From Ohtaekwangia koreensis (GTDB lineage: Bacteria; Bacteroidota; Bacteroidia; Cytophagales; Cyclobacteriaceae), in the NCBI RefSeq assembly GCF_900167975.1, contig NZ_FUZU01000002.1, forward strand, positions 999,501 through 1,063,500: a stretch of DNA of 64,000 bases, read 5' to 3'. Shown here one piece after another: positions 8,850 through 18,464 of the stretch. Each line of letters opens with the position of its first letter. Positions within the stretch are counted from its first letter, which is position 1. Made by a program: the position numbers and the translations under genes. Below the pieces are notes generated by a model. That model saw only the letters and a list, made by a program, of their open reading frames with translations, was not told where the DNA came from and did no database searches.

Positions 8850-9644
8850 CTATAAGGCTGATACCAGCTTGTTCTTTTTCTGGATTTCAGATTGAATGGA
8901 ATTCCATAAGTTTATTCTAGCGGTAAGTGAATTTTTAACAGCCTCTGTTGCTTCCTTCCACTTGTCCTCATCCGCTCCACAAAGTTGAATGGTCATTTCC
9001 TGTGCAAGGTGTGAATGATGATCGCCATCGACTTCAATATGCCGCTCGAGATAATACTGGAAGATCGAGATACGATCTTTTGTTTGCGTGTTGATTTCTT
9101 TAACCAGCGATATAAACATTCCCGGGATAAGATCTTCGCGGCCAAAAGTAAATACAGCAGCCTGTAAAAAAGATTTGCCGGAATTGATAGTATCAAATGT
9201 ATTCTGAATGAAATCTAACGCTGGCTGAGGTATAGCACGATCTTGCAATGCTATAGGAAGTGACAACCCCTTTTGCAGTTTATCTGTTAAACTTGTTATG
9301 ATAGATATATTGCAACCTGCTTGTTTCATCGCCTGAAGGTATAGTTCAAAGTGACTGACCCGGTTTCCCTCCTGATCAACATCACTTTCTTCTCCTGTTA
9401 CAATTTCATTAATGAGATAACGCGTGGCAGCATTGCCTGTTGGTATCCATGGGATGTCAATACAGGTTAACTGACGTTGTAATGATTTTAACAACGACAT
9501 GAAATCCCACACAGCAAATACATGGTGATCCATAAACACATTCAGATCATGAAGCGTGTTAATCTTTCTATAGATAGGATGATTAATTAATTGTTGACGT
9601 AAAGGCTCGATCTCCTCTTTTAATCTACTCAGGTTATTGGTCAT
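8850..9644 (-). CDS. DUF3050 family protein (heme-oxygenase-like fold)
   Basis: A 264-residue all-helical protein resembling the DUF3050 family. It has the N-terminal [19 protein letters not shown] segment, an acidic/His stretch [23 protein letters not shown], and near the C-terminus [17 protein letters not shown]. The last motif (H-E-x-D-x-x-H) resembles the metal ligand helix of heme-oxygenase-like diiron oxidases. A metal-dependent oxidase or oxygenase role is therefore possible but unproven; the substrate is unknown. There is no signal peptide, so it is probably cytosolic. It ends at the shared terminator with lpd and appears monocistronic. The gene downstream on this strand is on the other side of convergent lpd, so context gives no further clue. 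Confidence 0.8.
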   Translation of the reverse strand: MTNNLSRLKEEIEPLRQQLINHPIYRKINTLHDLNVFMDHHVFAVWDFMSLLKSLQRQLTCIDIPWIPTGNAATRYLINEIVTGEESDVDQEGNRVSHFELYLQAMKQAGCNISIITSLTDKLQKGLSLPIALQDRAIPQPALDFIQNTFDTINSGKSFLQAAVFTFGREDLIPGMFISLVKEINTQTKDRISIFQYYLERHIEVDGDHHSHLAQEMTIQLCGADEDKWKEATEAVKNSLTARINLWNSIQSEIQKKNKLVSAL

Positions 9645-9770
9645 ATATATGATTTCGCGATGTTACATGTTGAGTGGAGGCGCAAAAATAAGCTTTACTT
9701 TTGGAAACCAGGAATGATAAAGTTCACGATTGATCATGGACTTTATCAATAGGATAGAGTAATCTCTTCA

Positions 9771-12026
9771 CTAAAAGAAGAAGCTGACACCCGCTTTAAA
9801 AAAGAAGGGAGTTCCCGGTGTAAAATTGATTTCTGAAACCGGATTCGTTTCGGTATACAATCTTGACTCCGTATCGAACTGCGCTTCTTTCCAGGCCACA
9901 TTGAAAATGTTTTCAGTTGTAAGGCTGAGTTCGAAACGCGGCCGCGTATACTTTAGGACTGCATCTGCCAGAAAATATCCTTTCGCAACAACGGTATTAT
10001 CTTCATTCGCAGCGCGGTCTCCCTGGTAACGATAGCGCAGACTTCCATTCAGTCCATTCTTCATCCGGAATGTTAGCCCACCTATACTGGTAAATGTCGG
10101 TGCCAGCGGAATATAGTCTTGTCCTTCCGGAGAATCTTCAGCTTTCGGATCGGTTAAATTTACATCGGTATCCAGATAAAGCCAGGGAACAATCTGGTAT
10201 CGGACTGACAGATCTATTCCTTGTCGGGAAGTTTTGCCGCTCGGTTCTACAATTCCTTCATCGCCTACGTAAACAAATTCCTGGTCGAGGTCAAGTCTCC
10301 AGAGAGCCGTGTTTACGAGTATATGATTGCCAATTTTAAACGTGCCGCCTATATCTATACCATAAGCTTTCGATAAAATTTCTTCACCGCTTTGAACTGC
10401 CACTACACGCGTATCGTTTGAATGAAATCCAATACCACTCTTGACGAACAAGTTTATATTTTGTGTTACAGTATAGCTTACATTGAACTTGGGAGTAAGA
10501 ATGGATTTGCTTATACTTTGTCGTTTATAGTCTGGAGTAAGGGCATCGGCATAGTTGAACGTGAAATGATCTAATCGCATCGCAGCATTCAACGAAAGCC
10601 TAGGGGTTAAATAAAGCTTCTCATTTATATAGGCAAATAGATTGGTTTCATCGATGTCACCACGCGATACATCATTCAGAAATTGTTTTCGCGATCGGGT
10701 ATGATACAGATGTATATCATTGACATCATCGTACCGAAATCCAATACCGATTTTGCTTTGCAGTGATTTGTTTCCTAACTGCGATTCCCGCGAGTAACTT
10801 CCATGATACCCATAGATATTCCTTGATTCACGTTGTGTGATCTGATCACCATTGACAGGATCATTCAGGAAGAAAGTGAAATTGGAAATAAGATTAAAAT
10901 CATACTTGGTATAGTATAATTGATTTTCAAAAATGCCTCCATCGGTTTGCGTATTTATATACTTTACCCAGGCATTGGTGCGCGAAGTCTCACCGCCTTC
11001 TGTAGGATCGATTGAGCCGAAACGTGTAATCTCTCCACTTTCAACAGCCCGTTCTGGAATTTGACCGGAAGCGTCCCAACTGCTGGTAAAGGTTGAAAGC
11101 CCGATGGTCAGCATCTCGTTGTCGTTGATACGAGTGCTATATCTACTCATCAGGTTCAGTCGATTGAAATGCTGGTTGTTGTCAAGGTATCCATCCGTAC
11201 GAAAGAATTCTGATGCTATATATAGGCTGCTTTTTCTTTCTTCTTTTGTGTCCTTTAAAAGATTAATAGCATTTACATTTCGTAATGTTCCAAATTTGCC
11301 TCCTTCTATTTTTGCCAGATTCTGATCAAGTACATCTTTTGTAATGAATGAAGCATAGCCAGCGGTAGTAAAGTTTCCTTTATCCGCATAGTAAGGGCCC
11401 TTGTTGAAATCAACATGCTCTACAATTTCAGGAATAAGAAAATGAAGATCTGAATATCCTTGTCCATGCGCGTGCGATACCATGTTTACGGGTAGCCCAT
11501 CAACTTCAAGGTTGATGTCCGTTCCGTGGTCTATATCAAATCCGCGCAGAAAGATTTGTTCCGCTTTACCTCCGCCAGCGTGCTGGGCAATGAATAGACC
11601 AGGTACCATACGGAGTATATCCTGAGACGTATTGATAGGGCGGAGCTTGATATCAATCTGTGCAATCGTGTTGACGTCCCGATCAATCTGATCTGTTATC
11701 ACCACGTCGGATAAAAGTAAACCTCCAGGTGATAAGGCTTCTTTAATGGCAGTAACTTCTTCTTCTTTGATTTCAATGGTTTTTGATGAAGATATATACC
11801 CGATGAACGATATACTGATATCATACTGACCGGGGGGCACGTTTTGGATTTTAAAGCGACCAAACTTATCGGTAGCAGCACCACGTTTCAATTGGTGAAT
11901 GTAAATATTCACATCTGTCAGCGGTACATTAGCTGAATCTGTGATCACTCCAGTAAATGTTCCTTGTGCTTGTGCATTAGACAACGCAAACAAAAACACA
12001 CCGAAATGAAGCAGGTAATATTTCAT
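9771..12026 (-). CDS. TonB-dependent outer-membrane receptor, probable metal uptake
   Basis: A 751-residue receptor with a signal peptide (cleavage likely after SNAQA, about residue 20). A CarboxypepD_reg-like beta-sandwich covers about 21-110 (TGVITDSANVPLTDVNIYI). The plug, about 125-230, includes ILRMVPGLFIAQHAGGGKAEQ, LRGFDIDHGTDI and a His-rich HAHGQGYSDLHFL loop. A 22-strand barrel follows, ending in KAGVSFFF with a terminal Phe. The receptor imports a ligand across the outer membrane using TonB energy. The HAHGQG loop and the His-rich small protein encoded just upstream point to a transition metal rather than a sugar; no SusD partner is present. The metal itself cannot be told from sequence. 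Confidence 0.92.
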   Translation of the reverse strand: MKYYLLHFGVFLFALSNAQAQGTFTGVITDSANVPLTDVNIYIHQLKRGAATDKFGRFKIQNVPPGQYDISISFIGYISSSKTIEIKEEEVTAIKEALSPGGLLLSDVVITDQIDRDVNTIAQIDIKLRPINTSQDILRMVPGLFIAQHAGGGKAEQIFLRGFDIDHGTDINLEVDGLPVNMVSHAHGQGYSDLHFLIPEIVEHVDFNKGPYYADKGNFTTAGYASFITKDVLDQNLAKIEGGKFGTLRNVNAINLLKDTKEERKSSLYIASEFFRTDGYLDNNQHFNRLNLMSRYSTRINDNEMLTIGLSTFTSSWDASGQIPERAVESGEITRFGSIDPTEGGETSRTNAWVKYINTQTDGGIFENQLYYTKYDFNLISNFTFFLNDPVNGDQITQRESRNIYGYHGSYSRESQLGNKSLQSKIGIGFRYDDVNDIHLYHTRSRKQFLNDVSRGDIDETNLFAYINEKLYLTPRLSLNAAMRLDHFTFNYADALTPDYKRQSISKSILTPKFNVSYTVTQNINLFVKSGIGFHSNDTRVVAVQSGEEILSKAYGIDIGGTFKIGNHILVNTALWRLDLDQEFVYVGDEGIVEPSGKTSRQGIDLSVRYQIVPWLYLDTDVNLTDPKAEDSPEGQDYIPLAPTFTSIGGLTFRMKNGLNGSLRYRYQGDRAANEDNTVVAKGYFLADAVLKYTRPRFELSLTTENIFNVAWKEAQFDTESRLYTETNPVSEINFTPGTPFFFKAGVSFFF

Positions 12027-12160
12027 TTGTATATGAATTAGTCAATAAAAAATAAGCTTCACTTACAGAGAATCCAGTAAGGCACAGTGCTTCGCAAAGA
12101 ATGCAGCGTGTCTCTTTAATTGGTCTCTATAAAATATAGTATATGACGAAGTGTGCTGTC

Positions 12161-12186
12161 GAAAAAATGTATCAACAGAGATACAC
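12161..12186 (-). terminator. Weak intrinsic terminator after the His-rich gene
   Basis: On the minus strand a 6-bp stem (12185-12180 with 12173-12168, 6-nt loop) is followed by a run of T (12167-12162). It lies 16 bp past the stop of the His-rich gene, so read-through into the TonB receptor gene is likely to be partial. Confidence 0.6.
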
Positions 12187-12201
12187 TTCATCAGGTGGTT
12201 G

Positions 12202-12573
12202 TCAGGCCGCGATCGGTGGTGGTGTAGGCGGTGTTTTATAGATATACTTCAAAGGGAAAACGTTGTTACTTTCAAGAATCTCTGATAAGGATCTATAGAA
12301 CTGAAACTTAGTTTCCTGCTGATAATAACCGAAGAAGTGAATTAAGAAAGGCAACTCAGTTTGGTCCGCATCGTGAGAGTCATCTTGTGCAACATGATCG
12401 TGGTGATGCTCGTGATCCTGAAAAGTATGGTGATGACCATGATCGTGATCATGAATTCCTGAGTGATAGTGGCTTGCCATCCAGTGCAATAGATCGTGCG
12501 TCATCTCCAGCGATCCATAGCTCAGCATGGATATCGAATAGAACGTCAGAATTATAGCAGCGATTTTGTTCAC
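12202..12573 (-). CDS. Small membrane-anchored His-rich protein, probable metal binding
   Basis: A 123-residue protein with a GTG start (MNKIAAIILTF). Residues 3-22 form a hydrophobic segment, either a signal or an anchor. Residues about 32-75 hold a dense His/Asp tract (HDHDHGHHH, HEHHHDH, HDAD), and the C-terminus is proline-rich (TPPTPPPIAA). Such tracts bind zinc, nickel, cobalt or copper. It immediately precedes the TonB receptor on the same strand, separated by a weak terminator, so the two probably act in one metal-acquisition or buffering function in the envelope. I do not recognise a named family. It is unlikely to be an enzyme. The ORF is real by codon pattern and by its shared layout with the receptor. 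Confidence 0.75.
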   Translation of the reverse strand: MNKIAAIILTFYSISMLSYGSLEMTHDLLHWMASHYHSGIHDHDHGHHHTFQDHEHHHDHVAQDDSHDADQTELPFLIHFFGYYQQETKFQFYRSLSEILESNNVFPLKYIYKTPPTPPPIAA

Positions 12574-12670
12574 AAAATAGCCGGCTTAATATAGCTCGGC
12601 CTGTAAAGTTCTGCAAACGGGAGATAAATCAAAAGATTTAGCGATGATGGATATAAATGAAGCGATTAAA

Positions 12671-12697
12671 AAACCCTTCGGGGTTTCCGAAGGGTTT
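12671..12697 (-). terminator. Intrinsic terminator of the DUF2723 gene
   Basis: AAACCCTTCGG (12671-12681) pairs with CCGAAGGGTTT (12687-12697) around a 5-nt loop, an 11-bp stem. On the minus strand it is followed by TTTTAAT. It lies 13 bp past the stop codon at 12710. Confidence 0.88.
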
Positions 12698-12709
12698 CGT
12701 TATTATCTT

Positions 12710-15676
12710 TTAAAAGTTTGATCGATCGAGTTGTTGAAAGGCTGCAGTGTGTTTAGAGTATGCATCTTCAATCTTTTTAGCCAACTCTTCTTCACCATAG
12801 CGATGCAGTGCATTTTGCAGTTCACCCAAGATCACAATGCTGATCTGCAGGTCGCGGCCGTACTCACGCTTACGGATATAGTAGTCGGCCAATTGATCGG
12901 CACGAACCCACATCGTGTTGGCAACTTCAATTGCTTTTTCTTTTTCACCAACTTCAAACAGGAAGCTTACTGCTTGTGCTGAAGTATAGTCATATCGGAT
13001 AGAGGCATCCGGCATCTTCGCCAGACTGAACAATAACACTTCACGTGCTTTAGCAGAGTCACCTTTCTTAATGAATGCTTCTGCGAGAGAATTGAAACTG
13101 CTCCGGTGATTCAAAATAAAGTTACGGTAATCCTGCGTATAGTATACGGACGGATCATCTACATTTCTAAACTGGAACTTCTTCGTCATGTTCTCAAAAC
13201 TCACCTTTGTATTTACAAGTTCTGATTGATTGAAAGGCTTCGGATTCAGTACCGGTAAAATGCGATATGCATTTCCTTCCTGTACTACATAGCGACTCAA
13301 GTCAACGTTGAATTGTGCAAGCGAGGTGTTGTTTACATAGAGGGGACGTTCCCAGTTAGCAGTTGCCAGTAAATCCAGCATGGCCAGATCTTTACGCTCA
13401 AGGGAATTCCCTTTTACACGCAAGTGCATTTCCGCTACCACAAGACTATCCATTCCTTCCGGAATAATACCGAGTTTTCTTACTTTATCAACATCTACTT
13501 TTAATACTATATCTTTTGTAGGCAACATATAGCGCTCACCACGATATTCCGGATTCAACAAGCTCTTGTTGTTATCACGTAACAGTTCCAGATACTTGTT
13601 CAGATCCATCTGCTTGATACCCGCATTGTAGTACGGTATATATTGCGTTTTATCGTCACGGTAATTCTGGAGCGTAAGTGTATAAGGGAACGGTTTCGAG
13701 ATATATGCATTGCGTGTAGTCTGTTCGATATACCAATCCGTGTTGTAATAGCTCAACACAATAACACGTAAATCCTGGCGCACTTCTTCAACATCCTGTG
13801 CATACCATAACGGGAAGGTATCATTATCACCACCGGTAAAGAGAATTCCATCCTGCGCACAAGACTGTAAATAGTTTACAGCGGAATCAACAGAGAAATA
13901 ACGGTTGGCGCGGTTGTGATCGTCCCATCCTTGCTGGGCCATTAAAACGGGTGCAGGAAGCGCTATCAAGGTTGCAACGATGCCGGCAGTTCTCAGATTC
14001 TTGAGGTACTTCCCTAATGTTTCCGCGATAGCAATCACAGCGAAACCAATCCAGAAGCAATACGCATAATACGAACCGGTATAGATATAGTCACGCTCGC
14101 GTGGCTCTGTAGGCGGTGAGTTCAGATATATAACTAAAGCAACGCCCGTGAGTATAAATAACAAGGCTACTACGACAAAGTTACGGGTGTTATGAACGGA
14201 TTGGTAGAACATTCCGATCAACCCGAGTATAAATGGAATCATGAAGAAATTGTTTCTTCCACGATTTTCTTTCAGAATAGGAGGGAGTTCTTCAAACCAC
14301 TGTGATGGGCCCATCCAATCTGCATTTTGAATATCACTCTCACGCCCCGCGAAGTTGAAAAAGAAGTAACGAACGTACATCCATCCAATCTGGTGATTCA
14401 CCATGAATCGAACGTTATCAACGAAGGTTGGCTTTTCACCTTCACGAAGTCCAAGACTTTCCCGGTATATCTGTGCATGATCCGGATCACTGCTATAGAT
14501 ACGTGGAAATATAGTTTGTTGACCGGGCTCATATTCGTATTCAAACTTATGATCCTTGATTTCGTATTTGTCTTTTCCTTTTTTATAGATAGCGCCACCT
14601 TCTTTTATACCGATCGGTTGTGCCGTAAAGTACGGACCATATAGTAACGGACGGCTTCCGTACTGCTCACGCTTCAGGTAGCTTACGAAGCTCATTACAT
14701 CCGAAGGGTCGTTTTCATCGATCGGAGGATTGTCGTTAGAACGTATTACCACAAGAGCATACGATGCATACCCTATCAAAACAAAAGCAAGTGCATTAAG
14801 TGCAGTATTTAATAGCACACGTTGATTTTTCTGAGAATAGTAAATTCCCCAAACCAAGGCCCCCAACAACAGTAGTGTAAAGATCACGGCACCTGAACCG
14901 AACGGCAAGCCTATAGTATTGATGAAGAAAATTTCAAATTTACCGGCAAGGGTTGGCAAGCCTGGTATAATAATATCGTTGATCAGGAAAATGATACCGA
15001 GGCTGACGAGCATCGCTGCAATTACACCCCAGGTAGAAGGTTTGTATTTTTTGAAATAATATATCAGTGCCAACGCAGGGATCGTAACCAGGTTCAGCAA
15101 GTGAACACCGATGGAGAGACCCATCATATAAAATATAAGCAATAGCCAACGGTTTGCTTTGGACTCATCTTCGATAACATCCCACTTTAACATAGCCCAT
15201 ACAACGAAGGCTGTGAAGAAAGATGACATCGCATATACTTCGGCTTCAACAGCAGAGAACCATGCTGAATCTGTAAAGGTATAGGAGAGTGACCCGATGA
15301 GACCGGCACCCATCAATACCCACATTCTGTCAACCGTGAGTTCTTCTTCTGTTTTGATCTTCATAAGCTTGCGACCAAACAAAACGATTGACCAGAAGAG
15401 GAACATTGCGGTAAAGGCACTGGCCAGTACACTGCTGAAGTTGATCCAGTAAGCAACTTTAGTTACATCGCCCAGAGCGATGAAAGAAAACATTCTTCCG
15501 AGTAATAAAAAGAACGGAGCTCCGGGAGGGTGAGGCACCTGTAATTTATAGGATACAGAGATAAATTCACCACAATCCCAATAGCTGGCGGTTTCCTCCA
15601 TGGTGAGCCAATACGTAATGAGGGCAACGGCAAAAACGATCCAGCCGGTGATGTTATTGGTTTTCTGAAAATTCAT
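12710..15676 (-). CDS. DUF2723 multi-pass membrane protein (protein O-mannosyltransferase-like)
   Basis: A 988-residue protein. The N-terminal half has about ten or more membrane helices in a GT-C-like arrangement: ITYWLTMEETASYWDCGEF and then VPHPPGAPFFLLLGR, which are the defining DUF2723 motifs, with an acidic Asp/Glu pair in the first external loop. A second helix group at about 480-570 is followed by a large soluble domain with TPR-like helices to the end. DUF2723 members are proposed lipid-sugar-dependent O-glycosyltransferases of Bacteroidota, acting on exported proteins. The gene is monocistronic, with its own terminator, and is divergent from the DegT aminotransferase at the edge of the polysaccharide region. 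The transferase activity is family inference; the fold and membrane location are well supported. Confidence 0.85.
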   Translation of the reverse strand: MNFQKTNNITGWIVFAVALITYWLTMEETASYWDCGEFISVSYKLQVPHPPGAPFFLLLGRMFSFIALGDVTKVAYWINFSSVLASAFTAMFLFWSIVLFGRKLMKIKTEEELTVDRMWVLMGAGLIGSLSYTFTDSAWFSAVEAEVYAMSSFFTAFVVWAMLKWDVIEDESKANRWLLLIFYMMGLSIGVHLLNLVTIPALALIYYFKKYKPSTWGVIAAMLVSLGIIFLINDIIIPGLPTLAGKFEIFFINTIGLPFGSGAVIFTLLLLGALVWGIYYSQKNQRVLLNTALNALAFVLIGYASYALVVIRSNDNPPIDENDPSDVMSFVSYLKREQYGSRPLLYGPYFTAQPIGIKEGGAIYKKGKDKYEIKDHKFEYEYEPGQQTIFPRIYSSDPDHAQIYRESLGLREGEKPTFVDNVRFMVNHQIGWMYVRYFFFNFAGRESDIQNADWMGPSQWFEELPPILKENRGRNNFFMIPFILGLIGMFYQSVHNTRNFVVVALLFILTGVALVIYLNSPPTEPRERDYIYTGSYYAYCFWIGFAVIAIAETLGKYLKNLRTAGIVATLIALPAPVLMAQQGWDDHNRANRYFSVDSAVNYLQSCAQDGILFTGGDNDTFPLWYAQDVEEVRQDLRVIVLSYYNTDWYIEQTTRNAYISKPFPYTLTLQNYRDDKTQYIPYYNAGIKQMDLNKYLELLRDNNKSLLNPEYRGERYMLPTKDIVLKVDVDKVRKLGIIPEGMDSLVVAEMHLRVKGNSLERKDLAMLDLLATANWERPLYVNNTSLAQFNVDLSRYVVQEGNAYRILPVLNPKPFNQSELVNTKVSFENMTKKFQFRNVDDPSVYYTQDYRNFILNHRSSFNSLAEAFIKKGDSAKAREVLLFSLAKMPDASIRYDYTSAQAVSFLFEVGEKEKAIEVANTMWVRADQLADYYIRKREYGRDLQISIVILGELQNALHRYGEEELAKKIEDAYSKHTAAFQQLDRSNF

Positions 15677-15777
15677 GTTGTATGAGATGATGCTAAAAAT
15701 AAAAGCCCGAAAATAATGGAAATTTTACTTTTTCCGTGGATTAGATTTATAGAACGGCTCCCGGTGATGCAGACGTG

Positions 15778-15785
15778 TATCTTTG
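15778..15785 (+). promoter_or_regulatory. -7 element before the DegT aminotransferase gene
   Basis: TATCTTTG, an exact TAnnTTTG match, 33 bp before the ATG at 15819. Confidence 0.6.
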
Positions 15786-15818
15786 GAATACGAAAGTTAA
15801 TTTTTATACTGTGACCTG

Positions 15819-16934
15819 ATGAATAATCCGCGCATACCATTTCTATCCCTGGACCTCCAGCATAACACGGTGAAGCAGGAAATTCAGGCTGCGATCCAAC
15901 GCGTTTACGACTCGAACTGGTTTATACTGGGAAAAGAGGTGGAAGCTTTTGAAAAAGAGTATGCTGCCTATAACAAGATGTCGTTTTGTGTAGGCGTTGG
16001 TAATGGACTGGACGCATTGACGATGAGCTTGTTGGCTTGCGGGATTGAGACGGGCGATGAAGTTATCGTGCCTGCACATACATACCTCGCTACCTGGCTT
16101 GCCATAACCAGAACGGGTGCTACTATTGTTCCAGTAGAGCCGGATGAGAACACCTTTAATATAGATGTATCACGGATCGAAGCTGCGATTACTGCCAGGA
16201 CGAAAGCGATTTTGCCGGTACATCTATATGGCCAGGCTTGCGACATGACAGCCATCATGGAGCAGGCTGAGCAACATAATCTTTTTGTTATCGAGGACAA
16301 TGCGCAGGCTCAAGGCGCGCGTTGGCTGCAAAATCTGACTGGAAGTTTTGGTCATGTAAATGCAACAAGTTTTTACCCGACTAAAAATCTGGGAGCGCTT
16401 GGTGATGGAGGAGCTGTTACAACGCCAAATGAAGACAAGGCCCAGTTTGTAAAACAGTTTAGAAATTATGGCTTAGCCGAAAAGAATATAGCGGTACGTT
16501 CAGGAATAAATTCCCGGCTTGATGAAGTACAGGCCGCTGTACTAAGGATCAAACTGAAACACCTCGATGAATGGAATGAACAACGCAGACAGATCGCTTC
16601 GCTTTACCTGGAGCAATTGAACGGTATAGGGGATATAGTGCTGCCATTGTCTGATAAGGAAGCATACCATGTATATCATTTGTTTGTAATACGAACGGAG
16701 CATCGCGACAGGCTACAAAAGCATTTGGCGAATGCAGCAATCGAAACGATGATTCATTACCCCATACCTCCGCATTTACAACAATCTTATAGCGGACTAC
16801 ATTTTAAAAAAGGAGAATTTCCGTTGACTGAGAAAATTGCAAATACATCCCTGAGCCTTCCTCTGTGGCCAGGAATGACATCGGCCGATGTCGAGCGCAT
16901 CGGTGACGAGATTAAAGTTTTTTTCTTAAGGTAG
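15819..16934 (+). CDS. DegT/DnrJ/EryC1-family sugar aminotransferase
   Basis: A 371-residue PLP enzyme that transfers an amino group from glutamate to a keto group of a nucleotide sugar. It has VEDNAQAQGA (Asp160 contacts the pyridine N) and SFYPTKNLGALGDGGA with Lys189 as the Schiff-base residue. The N-terminal FLSLDLQHN..EIQAAIQRVYDSNWFILGKEVEAFE matches dTDP-3-keto-6-deoxyhexose aminotransferases (FdtB/QdtB type), but 4-amino specificity is not excluded. The partner ketoisomerase and acetyltransferase genes are not adjacent. It opens the polysaccharide region, so it probably supplies an amino sugar to the glycan made by genes at 20-39 kb. Confidence 0.9.
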   Translation: MNNPRIPFLSLDLQHNTVKQEIQAAIQRVYDSNWFILGKEVEAFEKEYAAYNKMSFCVGVGNGLDALTMSLLACGIETGDEVIVPAHTYLATWLAITRTGATIVPVEPDENTFNIDVSRIEAAITARTKAILPVHLYGQACDMTAIMEQAEQHNLFVIEDNAQAQGARWLQNLTGSFGHVNATSFYPTKNLGALGDGGAVTTPNEDKAQFVKQFRNYGLAEKNIAVRSGINSRLDEVQAAVLRIKLKHLDEWNEQRRQIASLYLEQLNGIGDIVLPLSDKEAYHVYHLFVIRTEHRDRLQKHLANAAIETMIHYPIPPHLQQSYSGLHFKKGEFPLTEKIANTSLSLPLWPGMTSADVERIGDEIKVFFLR

Positions 16935-17137
16935 GTCCGAAGCAGAGAAATGATCGAAGAAGAATCGATTGAGCTCGCGAACCCTTTGATATAACTGTGT
17001 GTGAATTGTACACAGCGCTTATTGCTAAATATACATACAGGATATACTATACACTGTAAGTTTTTTTGTTGGTGTTCCCTGATGTTTTCTTATCTTCAAT
17101 TTTTACCGTCCTCTACAGATAAACCTTCACCAGCATC

Positions 17138-18406
17138 ATGAGCGATTCCAAAAAGTATTTCATGCCAATGATTATCATCGGCATTTTATTTTTTATCTAT
17201 GGATTCTTCACATGGCTGAATGGAACTTTGATTCCTTATCTGAAAATTGCTTGTCAGCTTGAAAGTGATTTTGAATCCTTCCTGGTAGCTACGGCATTCT
17301 TTATAGCCTATACTGTGATGGCTATACCATCATCGTTCGTTCATAGAAAAATCGGCTATAAAAAAGGCATGGCCTTAGGGTTAATAATAATGGCCCTTGG
17401 CTCGCTGCTATTTATACCGGCTGCCAATGCAAGAAATTTTAATATGTTTTTGATCGGACTATTCATCATCGGCACCGGGCTTGCATTGCTACAAACTGCC
17501 TCAAACCCCTATATATCTTTAATCGGCCCTATTGAAAGCGCAGCGAAGCGCATCAGTATTATGGGTATATTTAATAAATGTGCAGGTATACTTGCCGGCC
17601 TTGTATTCGGGTATATTGCCCTGAGCGATGCAGACGGCATCGAAGCAAAACTTGCTGCCCTGGATGCAGCAGCCAAACAAGAAATGCTTCAGGAGCTGGC
17701 GAGTCGTGTTATACTTCCGTATACAATAATGGCAGTTATACTCGTGGCATTTGCTATTTGCATAATGCTGTCCTCATTACCAGAACTGAAAGAAGAGGAT
17801 GACGATATGTCATCGCAGAATACGATATCAGGTAAAACGAGTATTTTGCAATTCCCACATGTAGTATTGGGAGCATTAGCAATCTTTCTATATGTAGGCG
17901 TAGAAGTAATGGCTGGCGACACCATTATCAGCTATGGAAAATCATTAGGATTTGAATTGTCTAAGGCCAGATTTTTTACTCAGATCACGCTCTTCTTTAT
18001 GCTGGTCGGATACGTTATTGGTATATTCACCATTCCTAAATATTTCTCTCAGTCGTTTGCTCTACGCGTGTGCGCTATACTCGGTGTAATCTTTTCTTTT
18101 GGCGCAGTAGTGACGAATGGATTTACCTCGGTACTTTTTATTGCATCACTAGGTCTTGCAAACTCGCTTATGTGGCCCGCGATTTTCCCCCTGGCCATTG
18201 ATGGATTAGGAAGATTTACGAAAAGCGGTTCGGCACTTCTGATCATGGCACTTGCCGGAGGTGCTATACTACCACTTCTTTATAGTAAACTCTCTGAGTC
18301 CACTGGAACACGGCTGGCATACATAATCATGGTGCCTTGCTATCTATATATACTTTACTTTGCTGTAAAAGGTCACAAAGTTGGCAAGCCCATAGCGAAA
18401 CACTAA
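17138..18406 (+). CDS. FucP-type sugar:proton symporter (MFS)
   Basis: A 422-residue protein with 12 predicted membrane helices. The start PMIIIGILFFIYGFFTWLNGTLIPYLK and the segment LQTASNPYISLIGP are hallmarks of the FucP/GluP sugar MFS branch, including the conserved Asn/Glu region of helix 1 and the NPY motif in helix 4. It imports a hexose such as fucose, glucose or galactose with protons across the inner membrane. The gene stands alone, about 200 bp after the aminotransferase; a weak inverted repeat at 16995-17015 lies between them. The sugar specificity cannot be determined. Confidence 0.9.
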   Translation: MSDSKKYFMPMIIIGILFFIYGFFTWLNGTLIPYLKIACQLESDFESFLVATAFFIAYTVMAIPSSFVHRKIGYKKGMALGLIIMALGSLLFIPAANARNFNMFLIGLFIIGTGLALLQTASNPYISLIGPIESAAKRISIMGIFNKCAGILAGLVFGYIALSDADGIEAKLAALDAAAKQEMLQELASRVILPYTIMAVILVAFAICIMLSSLPELKEEDDDMSSQNTISGKTSILQFPHVVLGALAIFLYVGVEVMAGDTIISYGKSLGFELSKARFFTQITLFFMLVGYVIGIFTIPKYFSQSFALRVCAILGVIFSFGAVVTNGFTSVLFIASLGLANSLMWPAIFPLAIDGLGRFTKSGSALLIMALAGGAILPLLYSKLSESTGTRLAYIIMVPCYLYILYFAVKGHKVGKPIAKH

Positions 18407-18464
18407 TCCTAACTCTCCGACTTCCCGACTTTCGGTCTTCCTGTCTTTTCACATGGCACATCTC

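Noticed and set aside
16995-17015. Inverted repeat CTGTGT/ACACAG as a terminator of the aminotransferase gene
   Set aside because: The stem is short, with a 9-nt loop and no T-run; it could equally be a chance repeat.
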